Program-made: the position numbers and the translations under genes
NCBI GenBank assembly: GCA_015520115.1
Contig: WAQS01000019.1
Span: 1-7,971 of the forward strand
Source: Ferroglobus sp.
GTDB taxonomy: Archaea > Halobacteriota > Archaeoglobi > Archaeoglobales > Archaeoglobaceae
DNA length: 7,971 nt
Direction of reading: 5' to 3'
Part shown: piece by piece, positions 1 through 5,760 of the stretch
Layout of the letters: every line of letters begins with the position of its first letter
Position numbering within the stretch: the stretch's first letter is position 1
Notes under the pieces: model-generated
Seen by the model: only the letters and a program-made list of their open reading frames with translations
What the model was told of the DNA's origin: nothing
Database searches by the model: none

Positions 1-1172
1 CCCTCCACCTTTATCGATCCGTTCTCAATCTTTTTCAGAGCTTCCATGGCTTTATCGTAATCCGAATCGTCAACGACTATGGAAAGATTCAGTTCAGAAG
101 AGCTCTGAGCTACCATAACAACGTTCACTTTGTTTTCCGCAAGAATTCTAAAAACTTCCGTCATAATCTCAGCGAAATCGAATCCCGCTCCGCTGATGTT
201 GACTATCGATACCTTCTCTATTAAGCTCAAAGCTTTAACAACATCCTTAGTCGAGGTAATTCCGTCTCTTATAACCGTGCCTTCCGCTTCCGGATTGAAC
301 GTGTTCTTTATTCTCACGGGGATCTTTCTCTTCATAACCGGCTCAATCGCCCTCGGATGCAGAATCTTGGCTCCAAAATGCGACAGCTCCATCGCTTCTT
401 GATAACTCAGCTCCGGAATTAGCTTGGCTTCGGGAACTATTTTTGGATCAGTCGTCATTACCCCGTCGACTTCCTTCCACAGCCAAACTTCATCGGCGTT
501 GATTGCCGCAGCTATTAGCGTGGCACTTAAGTCACTTCCACCCCTGCCAAGAGTTGTGATGTTCCCGTCTTTGGTTACGCCTATGAATCCAGTAACGACC
601 GGAACCAACTTCTTTATGGAGATTAAAGGCTCTATTCTACTCTTTATTAAGCTGTACACTTCCGAAAGAGGTTTTGCTCTCCCGTAGTTCGAATCGGTGA
701 TAATCCCGGCATCTCCACCGGTTAAAGCCACGCTGTCCACGCCAAGAGAAATTAGGGAGGCGGAAAAAATTGGGGCGAGAAGTCTCTCTCCGAAGGAGAG
801 AATATAATCTTCGCTTCTCTTCGTCAGCTCACCAAGGTAGCTTATCCCGAGAAGGATCTTTTCAAGTTCGTCCAAAAGGTTGTCTATCCTGTTTATGACC
901 TTCTCCTTAATCTTCTTATCCTTAACAGCCGTCTCGATGGCATCGTAATGCCTCTTCGCAAGCTCGGCTATAAACAGCTTTATAAAACCGTGAGAGGCTT
1001 CTTTGTAGCATTTGTGAGCAGCATGAAGTAAGGAATCGGTAACACCTTGCATGGCGGAGACAACAACGACTACCTCATTATCCTTCGAGTACTTCTTAAC
1101 GAGGTTTGCGCAGTGGAGGATGTTTTCTCCATCCTTTACACTGACTCCACCGAACTTCATTACAATTCTCAT
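1..1172 (-). CDS. lysC: Aspartate kinase (aspartokinase), C-terminus beyond window edge
   Basis: This enzyme phosphorylates L-aspartate with ATP to give 4-phospho-L-aspartate, the first committed step toward lysine, threonine and methionine, in the cytoplasm. The 390 codons visible show the kinase fold: KFGG at residues 6-9, VSAMQGVTD at 38-46, FGER at 127-130, TTLGRGGSDLSA at 206-217, WKEVDGVMTTDP at 232-243 and the helix ending HFGAKILHPRAI near 265-276. An ACT regulatory region begins near 317 (SLIEKVSIVNISGAG) and is cut by the window edge; family members are usually about 450-475 residues, so roughly 70-80 residues are missing. The ATG at 1172 is preferred over the internal ATG at 1160 because it lies about 27 nt after a TATA box, as in a leaderless mRNA, and gives the usual N-terminus just before KFGG. 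The ACT region suggests amino-acid feedback control; which amino acid cannot be read here. It lies apart from the other lysine genes of the window. Confidence 0.95.
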   Translation of the reverse strand, partial: MRIVMKFGGVSVKDGENILHCANLVKKYSKDNEVVVVVSAMQGVTDSLLHAAHKCYKEASHGFIKLFIAELAKRHYDAIETAVKDKKIKEKVINRIDNLLDELEKILLGISYLGELTKRSEDYILSFGERLLAPIFSASLISLGVDSVALTGGDAGIITDSNYGRAKPLSEVYSLIKSRIEPLISIKKLVPVVTGFIGVTKDGNITTLGRGGSDLSATLIAAAINADEVWLWKEVDGVMTTDPKIVPEAKLIPELSYQEAMELSHFGAKILHPRAIEPVMKRKIPVRIKNTFNPEAEGTVIRDGITSTKDVVKALSLIEKVSIVNISGAGFDFAEIMTEVFRILAENKVNVVMVAQSSSELNLSIVVDDSDYDKAMEALKKIENGSIKVE

Positions 1173-1195
1173 TCTCCACAAAGCTTCAAATTAGG

Positions 1196-1203
1196 AAATA
1201 TAA
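1196..1203 (-). promoter_or_regulatory. TATA box of lysC, leaderless promoter
   Basis: The minus strand reads TTATATTT here, preceded by AAAGC. Its centre is about 27 nt upstream of the lysC ATG at 1172, which in archaea puts the transcription start at or next to the start codon. The only Shine-Dalgarno-like bases (GGAG) lie 1 nt before the ATG, too close to work, in agreement with a leaderless mRNA. The rest of the 92-nt gap to the upstream gene shows nothing else convincing. Confidence 0.65.
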
Positions 1204-1264
1204 GCTTTGCTGAATTCCCCCAATGCTGAACGAACACCTCCCAAGGCTGACTCGAAAATTTTCA

Positions 1265-2002
1265 TCAATCCTTAGCGGCTTCGATAATTTTCTCGATTTC
1301 GTTTCCGTAGTAAGCGCTCACGAGTGCGAAAACAGAAAGAGAGCAAACTTCGATGATATTGTAGATTGCAAAGTCCTCAATCGAATGTACCGCTAAAGAG
1401 AAAAAGAAGAGCATGAAAGAAGCGGAAACCCCTACAAAAACATCCGTTGTGTGGGGAGAGATGACTATGCTTCCCTTTCTTATCAACTCGCTGTAGCTCC
1501 TAAACCTCACAGCTATGAATACGAAGAGAGGCAAAAACGCAAGGAAGGCAATATCGAATAAGATTTTCAACTTCGAACCGACTAAACCTTTCACGTGATC
1601 TGCAGCTATTAAAATTACAGCCACGTAAAGCAGAGTTATTCCGAACTTTCCGTAAAAAACCGAGCTGTCGAGCACAAAAATTTCGTCCTTGTTGTTAGCC
1701 AGTACTCTGATTATAGCAATCAACAGGAGAATTGCAAAAAGTCCCGCTACAATGTTTGCTAACCTTACAACACTTCCAGAATCTATCCCAAAAACGGAAG
1801 AGAGAAACTCCAGCGACTCAACAATACTAATGAAGGCGAAAACCAAGGCGAGCATCATCAGATATCTGCTCAACGAAATCCAAGATTGGACGGCAAGCCT
1901 CAACTTTTCTACTTCCCCAGTTCCCGAGAGGTAAAGGAGGAGAAGAGATGCTAAAAGCCCCAAAGCCGCTACCACACTTTCAACAATATTGATCATTATC
2001 AT
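1265..2002 (-). CDS. Unrecognised integral membrane protein, about seven helices
   Basis: I do not recognise the family. The 245-residue protein is strongly hydrophobic with about seven membrane segments, near residues 5-26, 45-67, 80-101, 118-135, 147-166, 186-206 and 212-233. Basic residues in the loops at 32-36 (EKLR), 100-105 (RVLANNK) and 167-176 (RFRSYSELIRK), and a charged C-tail (EIEKIIEAAKD), fit an outside N-terminus and a cytoplasmic C-terminus. There is no signal peptide and no soluble domain. Acidic and His residues sit at the predicted outer ends of helices 2, 4 and 6 (E62/E65, D135/H136, H206/E209/D210). The ATG at 2002 is about 27 nt from a TATA box, without a ribosome binding site; another ATG at 1996 is possible. 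Two stop codons (TGA TGA) end the frame. It precedes lysC by 92 nt on the same strand, but lysC has its own promoter, so a shared function need not be assumed. It could be a sensor or transporter. Confidence 0.8.
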   Translation of the reverse strand: MIMINIVESVVAALGLLASLLLLYLSGTGEVEKLRLAVQSWISLSRYLMMLALVFAFISIVESLEFLSSVFGIDSGSVVRLANIVAGLFAILLLIAIIRVLANNKDEIFVLDSSVFYGKFGITLLYVAVILIAADHVKGLVGSKLKILFDIAFLAFLPLFVFIAVRFRSYSELIRKGSIVISPHTTDVFVGVSASFMLFFFSLAVHSIEDFAIYNIIEVCSLSVFALVSAYYGNEIEKIIEAAKD

Positions 2003-2024
2003 TAGTTATACACTGTTAACTTTC

Positions 2025-2032
2025 AAATATAA
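2025..2032 (-). promoter_or_regulatory. TATA box of the seven-helix membrane protein gene, leaderless promoter
   Basis: The minus strand reads TTATATTT, the same octamer as before lysC. Its centre is about 27 nt upstream of the ATG at 2002, and no ribosome binding site lies between them, so transcription probably starts at the start codon. Confidence 0.65.
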
Positions 2033-2058
2033 GGTTTTACCTCATCACAAAGTTTTAT

Positions 2059-2064
2059 AAAAAA
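2059..2064 (-). terminator. U-tract terminator of the C/D box sRNA
   Basis: The minus-strand transcript would carry six consecutive U residues starting 3 nt after the closing stem of the sRNA (stem end at 2067, then CC, then the U-run). Archaeal RNA polymerase commonly terminates on U-tracts without a hairpin. The tract also lies just before the promoter of the next minus-strand gene, which would separate the two transcription units. Confidence 0.65.
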
Positions 2065-2066
2065 GG

Positions 2067-2125
2067 TTTGATCAGAGCCAGTGGCGTCATCACAGCTCAG
2101 ACAAGGCTGAATTCATCATCTCAAA
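2067..2125 (-). ncRNA. C/D box sRNA, double guide for rRNA 2'-O-methylation
   Basis: On the minus strand all four boxes occur in the right order and spacing: C box AUGAUGA (2119-2113), D' box CUGA (2100-2097), C' box GUGAUGA (2093-2087) and D box CUGA (2075-2072). The C-to-D' guide is 12 nt (2112-2101, AUUCAGCCUUGU) and the C'-to-D guide is 11 nt (2086-2076, CGCCACUGGCU); the D'-C' spacer is 3 nt. The ends close in a perfect 5-bp stem, UUUGA (2125-2121) with UCAAA (2071-2067), next to the C/D kink-turn. Such RNAs assemble with L7Ae, Nop5 and fibrillarin and direct methylation of the target base opposite the fifth guide nucleotide before the D or D' box. By that rule the first guide aims at G in ACAA-G-GCUGAAU, and the second at A in AGCC-A-GUGGCG. 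The first fits archaeal 16S rRNA helix 27; the second is less certain. A TATA box and a U-tract flank the RNA. No protein frame explains this stretch. Confidence 0.92.
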
Positions 2126-2145
2126 AGAGTTTGAAAATCGAATGA

Positions 2146-2151
2146 ATATAA
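2146..2151 (-). promoter_or_regulatory. TATA box of the C/D box sRNA gene
   Basis: The minus strand reads TTATAT in an AT-rich setting. Its centre lies about 24 nt before the first base of the sRNA closing stem and about 30 nt before the C box, so a start 25-27 nt downstream would fall inside the first bases of the stem. A G-run (2162-2167) and purines lie upstream but match no element I can name. Confidence 0.6.
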
Positions 2152-2203
2152 CGCTATCGCTCCCCCCTTACTTCAACAAAAAGTGATCGACCTTTGAGAA
2201 AAA

Positions 2204-2211
2204 TATTATAA
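2204..2211 (+). promoter_or_regulatory. TATA box of the guaA-MFS transcription unit
   Basis: TATTATAA within AGAAAAATATTATAATC is centred about 27 nt upstream of the guaA ATG at 2235. There is no Shine-Dalgarno sequence between them, so the message is probably leaderless or nearly so. This promoter faces away from the sRNA promoter some 55 nt to its left. Confidence 0.6.
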
Positions 2212-2234
2212 TCTGCCGACGAAACTTCCGTTGT

Positions 2235-2786
2235 ATGGTCAAGATTTACGTCGTCTATAACTACGGACAGTACAATCACCTCATCCACAGAACTCTCAGG
2301 GATCTGGGAGTTGAAACCAAGCTTATTCAAAACACGACTCCGGTAGAAGAGATCGACGCCGACGGGCTTGTTTTAGGAGGGGGCCCCTCCTTGGATAAGA
2401 CTGGAAACTGCGAGGAGTACGTGAAAAAGCTCGACATACCAATTCTCGGCATATGCCTCGGACATCAGCTCATCGCCAAAGTTTTTGGAGGAGAAGTCGG
2501 AAGAGGAAAAACTGGGGGTTACGCAGAGGTGGAAGTCGAAATAGTGGATAGAAACGAGCTTTTTGAAGGATTTCCCGAGAGGATAAAAGTTTGGGCGAGT
2601 CACATGGACGAGGTTAAAAAGTTGCCCGAGAATTTCAAAATTCTTGCAAGATCGGAGATATGCGAAATAGAGGCTATGAAACACAAGAAGAAGCCAATAT
2701 TTGGTGTGCAGTGGCATCCGGAAGTTTACCACTCAGAGTACGGAGTAGAACTCTACAAGAACTTCGTTGAGATTTGCAGAAGATGA
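2235..2786 (+). CDS. guaA: GMP synthase, glutamine amidotransferase subunit A
   Basis: This 183-residue protein is the separate glutaminase subunit (GuaAa) of archaeal GMP synthase. It hydrolyses glutamine and passes ammonia to the ATP-pyrophosphatase subunit, which aminates XMP to GMP. The class I glutamine amidotransferase triad is visible: C74 in GICLGHQ, and H161 and E163 in GVQWHPE; GGGPSLD at 48-54 fits the oxyanion loop. The N-terminus ([19 protein letters not shown]) is the typical archaeal GuaAa start, so ATG 2235 is secure. The length is normal for the stand-alone subunit; bacterial GuaA fuses both parts in about 520 residues. The synthetase subunit is not in this window and must be encoded elsewhere. 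The last codons overlap the start of the next gene as ATGA, indicating one transcript with coupled translation. Confidence 0.96.
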   Translation: MVKIYVVYNYGQYNHLIHRTLRDLGVETKLIQNTTPVEEIDADGLVLGGGPSLDKTGNCEEYVKKLDIPILGICLGHQLIAKVFGGEVGRGKTGGYAEVEVEIVDRNELFEGFPERIKVWASHMDEVKKLPENFKILARSEICEIEAMKHKKKPIFGVQWHPEVYHSEYGVELYKNFVEICRR

Positions 2787-3355
2787 GAAAGACGACGATA
2801 TTCTCAATAACGCTGCTGCCGATGATGATCGCCTCCGGCATGATGTACTCCGTTCTGCCGATTTACATAGCCGAAGAGCTTGGAGCGACGAAAACCCAAG
2901 TGGGCTCTTTATTTACCCTTGGAGCTATGAGCGGAGCTTTGGCAGCCTACATTTCTGGAAGAGTAGCAGACAGATACGGAAGAAAACCTCTCATCCTCAC
3001 CTCTCAAATAAGCTTCGCAGCTGTCATGCTGCTGTATTCCTTAATCTCCGACGTCATCTTCGCATATCCAATCCATCTCATCGAAGGAGTGGCTTGGAGC
3101 ACCCTCGGTGTTAGCGCTCCAACGCTTATAGCCGATTTGACGAGAAAAGACGAGAGAGGAGAGGCAATGGGAATCTACAACTCCACTTGGAGTGTCGGCT
3201 GGATGATCGGTCCGATTCTCGGAGGCTTGCTCAGCGACCTTTACGGCTTTAGATTCATGCTCAGAGTATCTTTCTTGACGATATTAGCCGGGACTGTCGC
3301 ATCCTACATCGTTTTGAAAAGCATTAAAGAAGAAATTCGGGAATTTTCTGCTTAG
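2783..3355 (+). CDS. MFS transporter, N-terminal half only (possibly truncated)
   Basis: The 190-residue product from ATG 2783 is the N-terminal half of a major facilitator transporter. Six membrane segments can be traced. The family's motif A lies in the loop between helices 2 and 3 ([11 protein letters not shown], near residues 59-69), and a helix-5 segment of [13 protein letters not shown] type is near 141-153. The chain stops just after helix 6 in what would be the central cytoplasmic linker ([12 protein letters not shown]). A complete MFS protein has twelve helices and about 380-400 residues, and no second half follows: the DNA beyond is the intact 3' end of lysA on the other strand. ATG 2783 was chosen over the TTG at 2774 because it makes the ATGA overlap with guaA. 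It may be a remnant after deletion, or a half-transporter working as a dimer. The substrate is unknown; the guaA link makes a purine or related compound conceivable but unproven. Confidence 0.78.
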   Translation: MRKTTIFSITLLPMMIASGMMYSVLPIYIAEELGATKTQVGSLFTLGAMSGALAAYISGRVADRYGRKPLILTSQISFAAVMLLYSLISDVIFAYPIHLIEGVAWSTLGVSAPTLIADLTRKDERGEAMGIYNSTWSVGWMIGPILGGLLSDLYGFRFMLRVSFLTILAGTVASYIVLKSIKEEIREFSA

Positions 3356-4583
3356 CGATTAAGTCTCCGAAACTCTCCCTCTCCCTTATAACGAACGCTT
3401 CGTTCCCCTTCACTAAAACTTCAGCACACCTCGGTCTTCCGTTGTACTGGCTGCTCATAACAAATCCGTAAGCTCCAGCGTCGAAAACGACAATTATGTC
3501 TCCCTTCTCAACCCTTGGAAGCTTTCTGTCTTCTCCGAGAACATCTCCGCTTTCGCAGATTGGCCCTACAACCGTGTAAAGCTCTTCTTCTTCCCAATCC
3601 ATTTTGTTAGCCACAGCTATTCTGTGGTAAGCCCCGTACATCGCCGGACGGATGAGAAGGTTGAAGCCAGCATCTACTGCCACAAAATTCTTGTAGGCTC
3701 TTTTAACGGCATTTACTCTCGTTAAGAGAATAGTAGTGTTTCCAACCAAGCTTCTTCCCGGCTCAAGCCAAAGCTCGGGATTTGAATCGAGTCTGTTCTT
3801 TCTATCCTCGTAAACCGGCTTTAGAGCGTTAGCCAGATCTTCAGGAGTTGGCACTCCTTTACTCTCGTAGTCTATCCCCAAACCTCCACCTATGTCCACG
3901 AATTTTAGATCAATTCCGAGATCCTCGACCCTTTCTGCAAGATCGAAAATTCTATTCACAGCTTCGACGAACGGGGAGATTTCGGTTATCTGACTCCCTA
4001 TGTGGCAGTGAATTCCAACAGGAACTACATTCGGCAACTCTAAAGCGAGCCGATAAGTTTCAACAACCTGCTCAGCGGGAATACCAAACTTGGACTTTTT
4101 CAACCCGGTAGCTATCTTAGGGTGAGTTCTCGGATCTATGTCTGGATTTACCCTGAAAGCTATCTCAACTTCCACACCCATCTCCAACGCCATTTCGGAG
4201 ATCGTGTAAAGCTCGTCAACGCTATCCACACTGAACTTCACTCCCGACTCTATCCCGGCTTTTATCTCCTCTTCGCTCTTCGAATTACCGTTGAAAAGGA
4301 TGAACTTCTTATCAAAACCCGCTAAAAGACTCAGATAGAGCTCTCCCTGAGAAAAAACGTCTGCTCCAAAATTCTCCTTTGCGATTATCTTCATTATCGC
4401 CAAATTATTGTTAGCTTTTACCGCATAGAGTACCCTCGCCCAACTAAAGGCTTTTTTGTAAGCCTCTATATTCTCCCTAAGCTTTGCATAGGAAGTTACG
4501 TAGAGAGGAGTTCCGAAGCGTTCAACCAAATCGATAACGCTTAGATCTTCAACGTGAAGAACGCCATTTTTGCTCTCAAACAT
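3324..4583 (-). CDS. lysA: Diaminopimelate decarboxylase
   Basis: This enzyme decarboxylates meso-diaminopimelate to L-lysine, the last step of the DAP route. The 419-residue length is normal. Motifs of the PLP-dependent fold type III (alanine racemase-like barrel) family are present: the PLP lysine K56 in YAVKANNN, HCHIGSQ at 192-198, the phosphate-binding GGGLGI at 232-237, EPGRS at 274-278, CESGD at 343-347 (the Cys reaches the partner subunit's active site in this dimeric family) and DAGAYGF at 368-374. The ATG at 4583 overlaps the end of dapL by 8 nt; a GGAG lies 10 nt upstream inside dapL, so translation is probably coupled. Lysine is last in this gene string, following the pathway order dapL then lysA. 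The 3' end overlaps the convergent MFS gene by 32 nt. The LL-to-meso epimerase (dapF) that would act between DapL and LysA is not in this window. Confidence 0.97.
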   Translation of the reverse strand: MFESKNGVLHVEDLSVIDLVERFGTPLYVTSYAKLRENIEAYKKAFSWARVLYAVKANNNLAIMKIIAKENFGADVFSQGELYLSLLAGFDKKFILFNGNSKSEEEIKAGIESGVKFSVDSVDELYTISEMALEMGVEVEIAFRVNPDIDPRTHPKIATGLKKSKFGIPAEQVVETYRLALELPNVVPVGIHCHIGSQITEISPFVEAVNRIFDLAERVEDLGIDLKFVDIGGGLGIDYESKGVPTPEDLANALKPVYEDRKNRLDSNPELWLEPGRSLVGNTTILLTRVNAVKRAYKNFVAVDAGFNLLIRPAMYGAYHRIAVANKMDWEEEELYTVVGPICESGDVLGEDRKLPRVEKGDIIVVFDAGAYGFVMSSQYNGRPRCAEVLVKGNEAFVIRERESFGDLIAKQKIPEFLL

Positions 4584-5730
4584 TCAGCGCACTCTCCATC
4601 CTTTCCAACGCTTCTTTTATTCTTTCAACGCTTCTAGTCAAAGCAAACCTTACGTAACCCTCGCCATGCTCCCCAAACCCAACTCCGGGGGTTACGAGAA
4701 CTCCAGCTTTATCAAGAAGGGTCTTCGCAAACTCTATGCTGCTACCGTCAACCTTCATCCAAACGTAGAACGTTGCCTTCGGTTTTTCCACCTCAAAACC
4801 GAGTTTTCTCAATCCTTCAACGAGAACATCTCTCCTCTCCTTGTAAACCCTGTTGTTCTCTTCTATAACGCTGTCATCTCCCCTCAAAGCTACTATAGCA
4901 GCGTCTTGAACCGCTTGAAAAACCCCGCTGTCAACGTTCGTCTTAACCTTCAACAATCCCCTAATAATTTCCTCATTCCCTACAGCGTAACCAATTCTCC
5001 AGCCAGTCATGTTATAGGTTTTGCTCAACGATCCAAATTCTATCGTGCATTCGAAAGAGTTTTCGTATTCTAAAAAGCTCTTAGGTCTGTAATCGAAGGC
5101 AATTTCGCTGTAGGCAGCATCGTGAGCGAGAATTATCTCGTTGTCTATGCAGAAGTCGACGCATTCTTTTATGAAGTCCATTTCCGCAACAGCCGTTGTA
5201 GGGTTGTTGGGGTAATTCAAGAAGAATATTTTCGCCTTCTTCGCAACATCATCGGGAATGCTCTCCAAATCCGGTAGAAATCCGTTTTCCTCCTTGAGCG
5301 GAACTTTGTACGGCTTTCCTTCAGCCAGTATAGCTGAAGAGTAATAAACGGGATAACCCGGATCTGGAACGAGGACTATATCTCCGGGGTTTACGAAAGC
5401 TAAGGGGAGGTGCGCTATTCCCTCTTTCGAGCCTATTAAGGCTATAACCTGAGTCTCAGGATTCAGATCCACCTTCTTCCTCCTACCATAGAATTCAGCT
5501 ACAGCTTCCCTAAACTCAAGTTTCCCCTCGTAGCTCGGATACTTCTGATTTTCCTCCTTCTCAACAGCCCTCTGCATCTCCTCCACTATGTGCCGTGGAG
5601 TTGGTAAGTCGGGATCTCCGACTCCGAAGTCTATTACGTCAACACCCTCCAAAACCTTCTTCCTCTTCATCTCGTCCAGTTCAGCAAACAGGTAAGGAGG
5701 AAGAGCCTTGAGTCTGCTGGATAGCTCCAC
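4576..5730 (-). CDS. dapL: LL-diaminopimelate aminotransferase
   Basis: It probably transfers an amino group from glutamate to tetrahydrodipicolinate, giving LL-diaminopimelate in one step and bypassing the acylated route. The 384-residue protein is a fold type I (class I/II) aminotransferase: substrate-binding GVGDPDLPTP at 36-45, NYPNNPT at 172-178, D204 in HDAAY that contacts the PLP ring nitrogen, the PLP lysine K237 in SLSKTYNMTGWR, R245 and a C-terminal YVRFA arginine for the substrate carboxylate. The family alone could also fit an aspartate or alanine aminotransferase; the 8-nt overlap with lysA is what favours DapL. The start is GTG at 5730, preceded at 5 nt by a very strong GGGAGGTG, which settles the choice. 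It follows citrate synthase by 30 nt and is probably cotranscribed with it. Confidence 0.92.
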   Translation of the reverse strand: MELSSRLKALPPYLFAELDEMKRKKVLEGVDVIDFGVGDPDLPTPRHIVEEMQRAVEKEENQKYPSYEGKLEFREAVAEFYGRRKKVDLNPETQVIALIGSKEGIAHLPLAFVNPGDIVLVPDPGYPVYYSSAILAEGKPYKVPLKEENGFLPDLESIPDDVAKKAKIFFLNYPNNPTTAVAEMDFIKECVDFCIDNEIILAHDAAYSEIAFDYRPKSFLEYENSFECTIEFGSLSKTYNMTGWRIGYAVGNEEIIRGLLKVKTNVDSGVFQAVQDAAIVALRGDDSVIEENNRVYKERRDVLVEGLRKLGFEVEKPKATFYVWMKVDGSSIEFAKTLLDKAGVLVTPGVGFGEHGEGYVRFALTRSVERIKEALERMESALNV

Positions 5731-5735
5731 TCGAA

Positions 5736-5743
5736 CACCTCCC
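5736..5743 (-). promoter_or_regulatory. Strong ribosome binding site of dapL
   Basis: The minus strand reads GGGAGGTG ending 5 nt before the GTG start of dapL. It is the best Shine-Dalgarno match in the window and identifies a non-ATG start. It contrasts with lysC, guaA and the membrane-protein gene, which have none and appear leaderless, and so supports dapL being internal to a longer message. Confidence 0.8.
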
Positions 5744-5760
5744 GAAAAGATCTTTTGAGG

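Noticed and set aside
1169..1237. A 22-codon frame on the minus strand (GTG start at 1237) ending as ATGA over the lysC start, resembling a leader peptide.
   Set aside because: The lysC TATA box lies inside it, so a lysC transcript would not contain its start; it has no proper ribosome binding site and no run of lysine or threonine codons.
1231..1242. CGAACACCTCCC also occurs at 5732-5743, where it is the dapL ribosome binding site region.
   Set aside because: About two shared 12-mers are expected by chance in a window of this size, and the flanks do not match; here it leads no gene.
1241..1270. A TTGATGA and a CAAGGCTGA near the end of the membrane-protein gene, resembling parts of the sRNA.
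   Set aside because: The first is the tandem TGA TGA stop, the C-box purine is missing, and no D box follows; the shared 9-mer alone is not significant.
2820..2870. GATGATGA followed by TGATGT on the plus strand, like C and C' boxes.
   Set aside because: No CUGA boxes lie at guide spacing and the stretch is explained by the Met-rich first helix of the MFS protein.
4570..5073. A 167-codon plus-strand open frame across the dapL and lysA junction.
   Set aside because: It is the shadow of dapL, whose active-site motifs are all on the minus strand; its own product shows no recognisable pattern.
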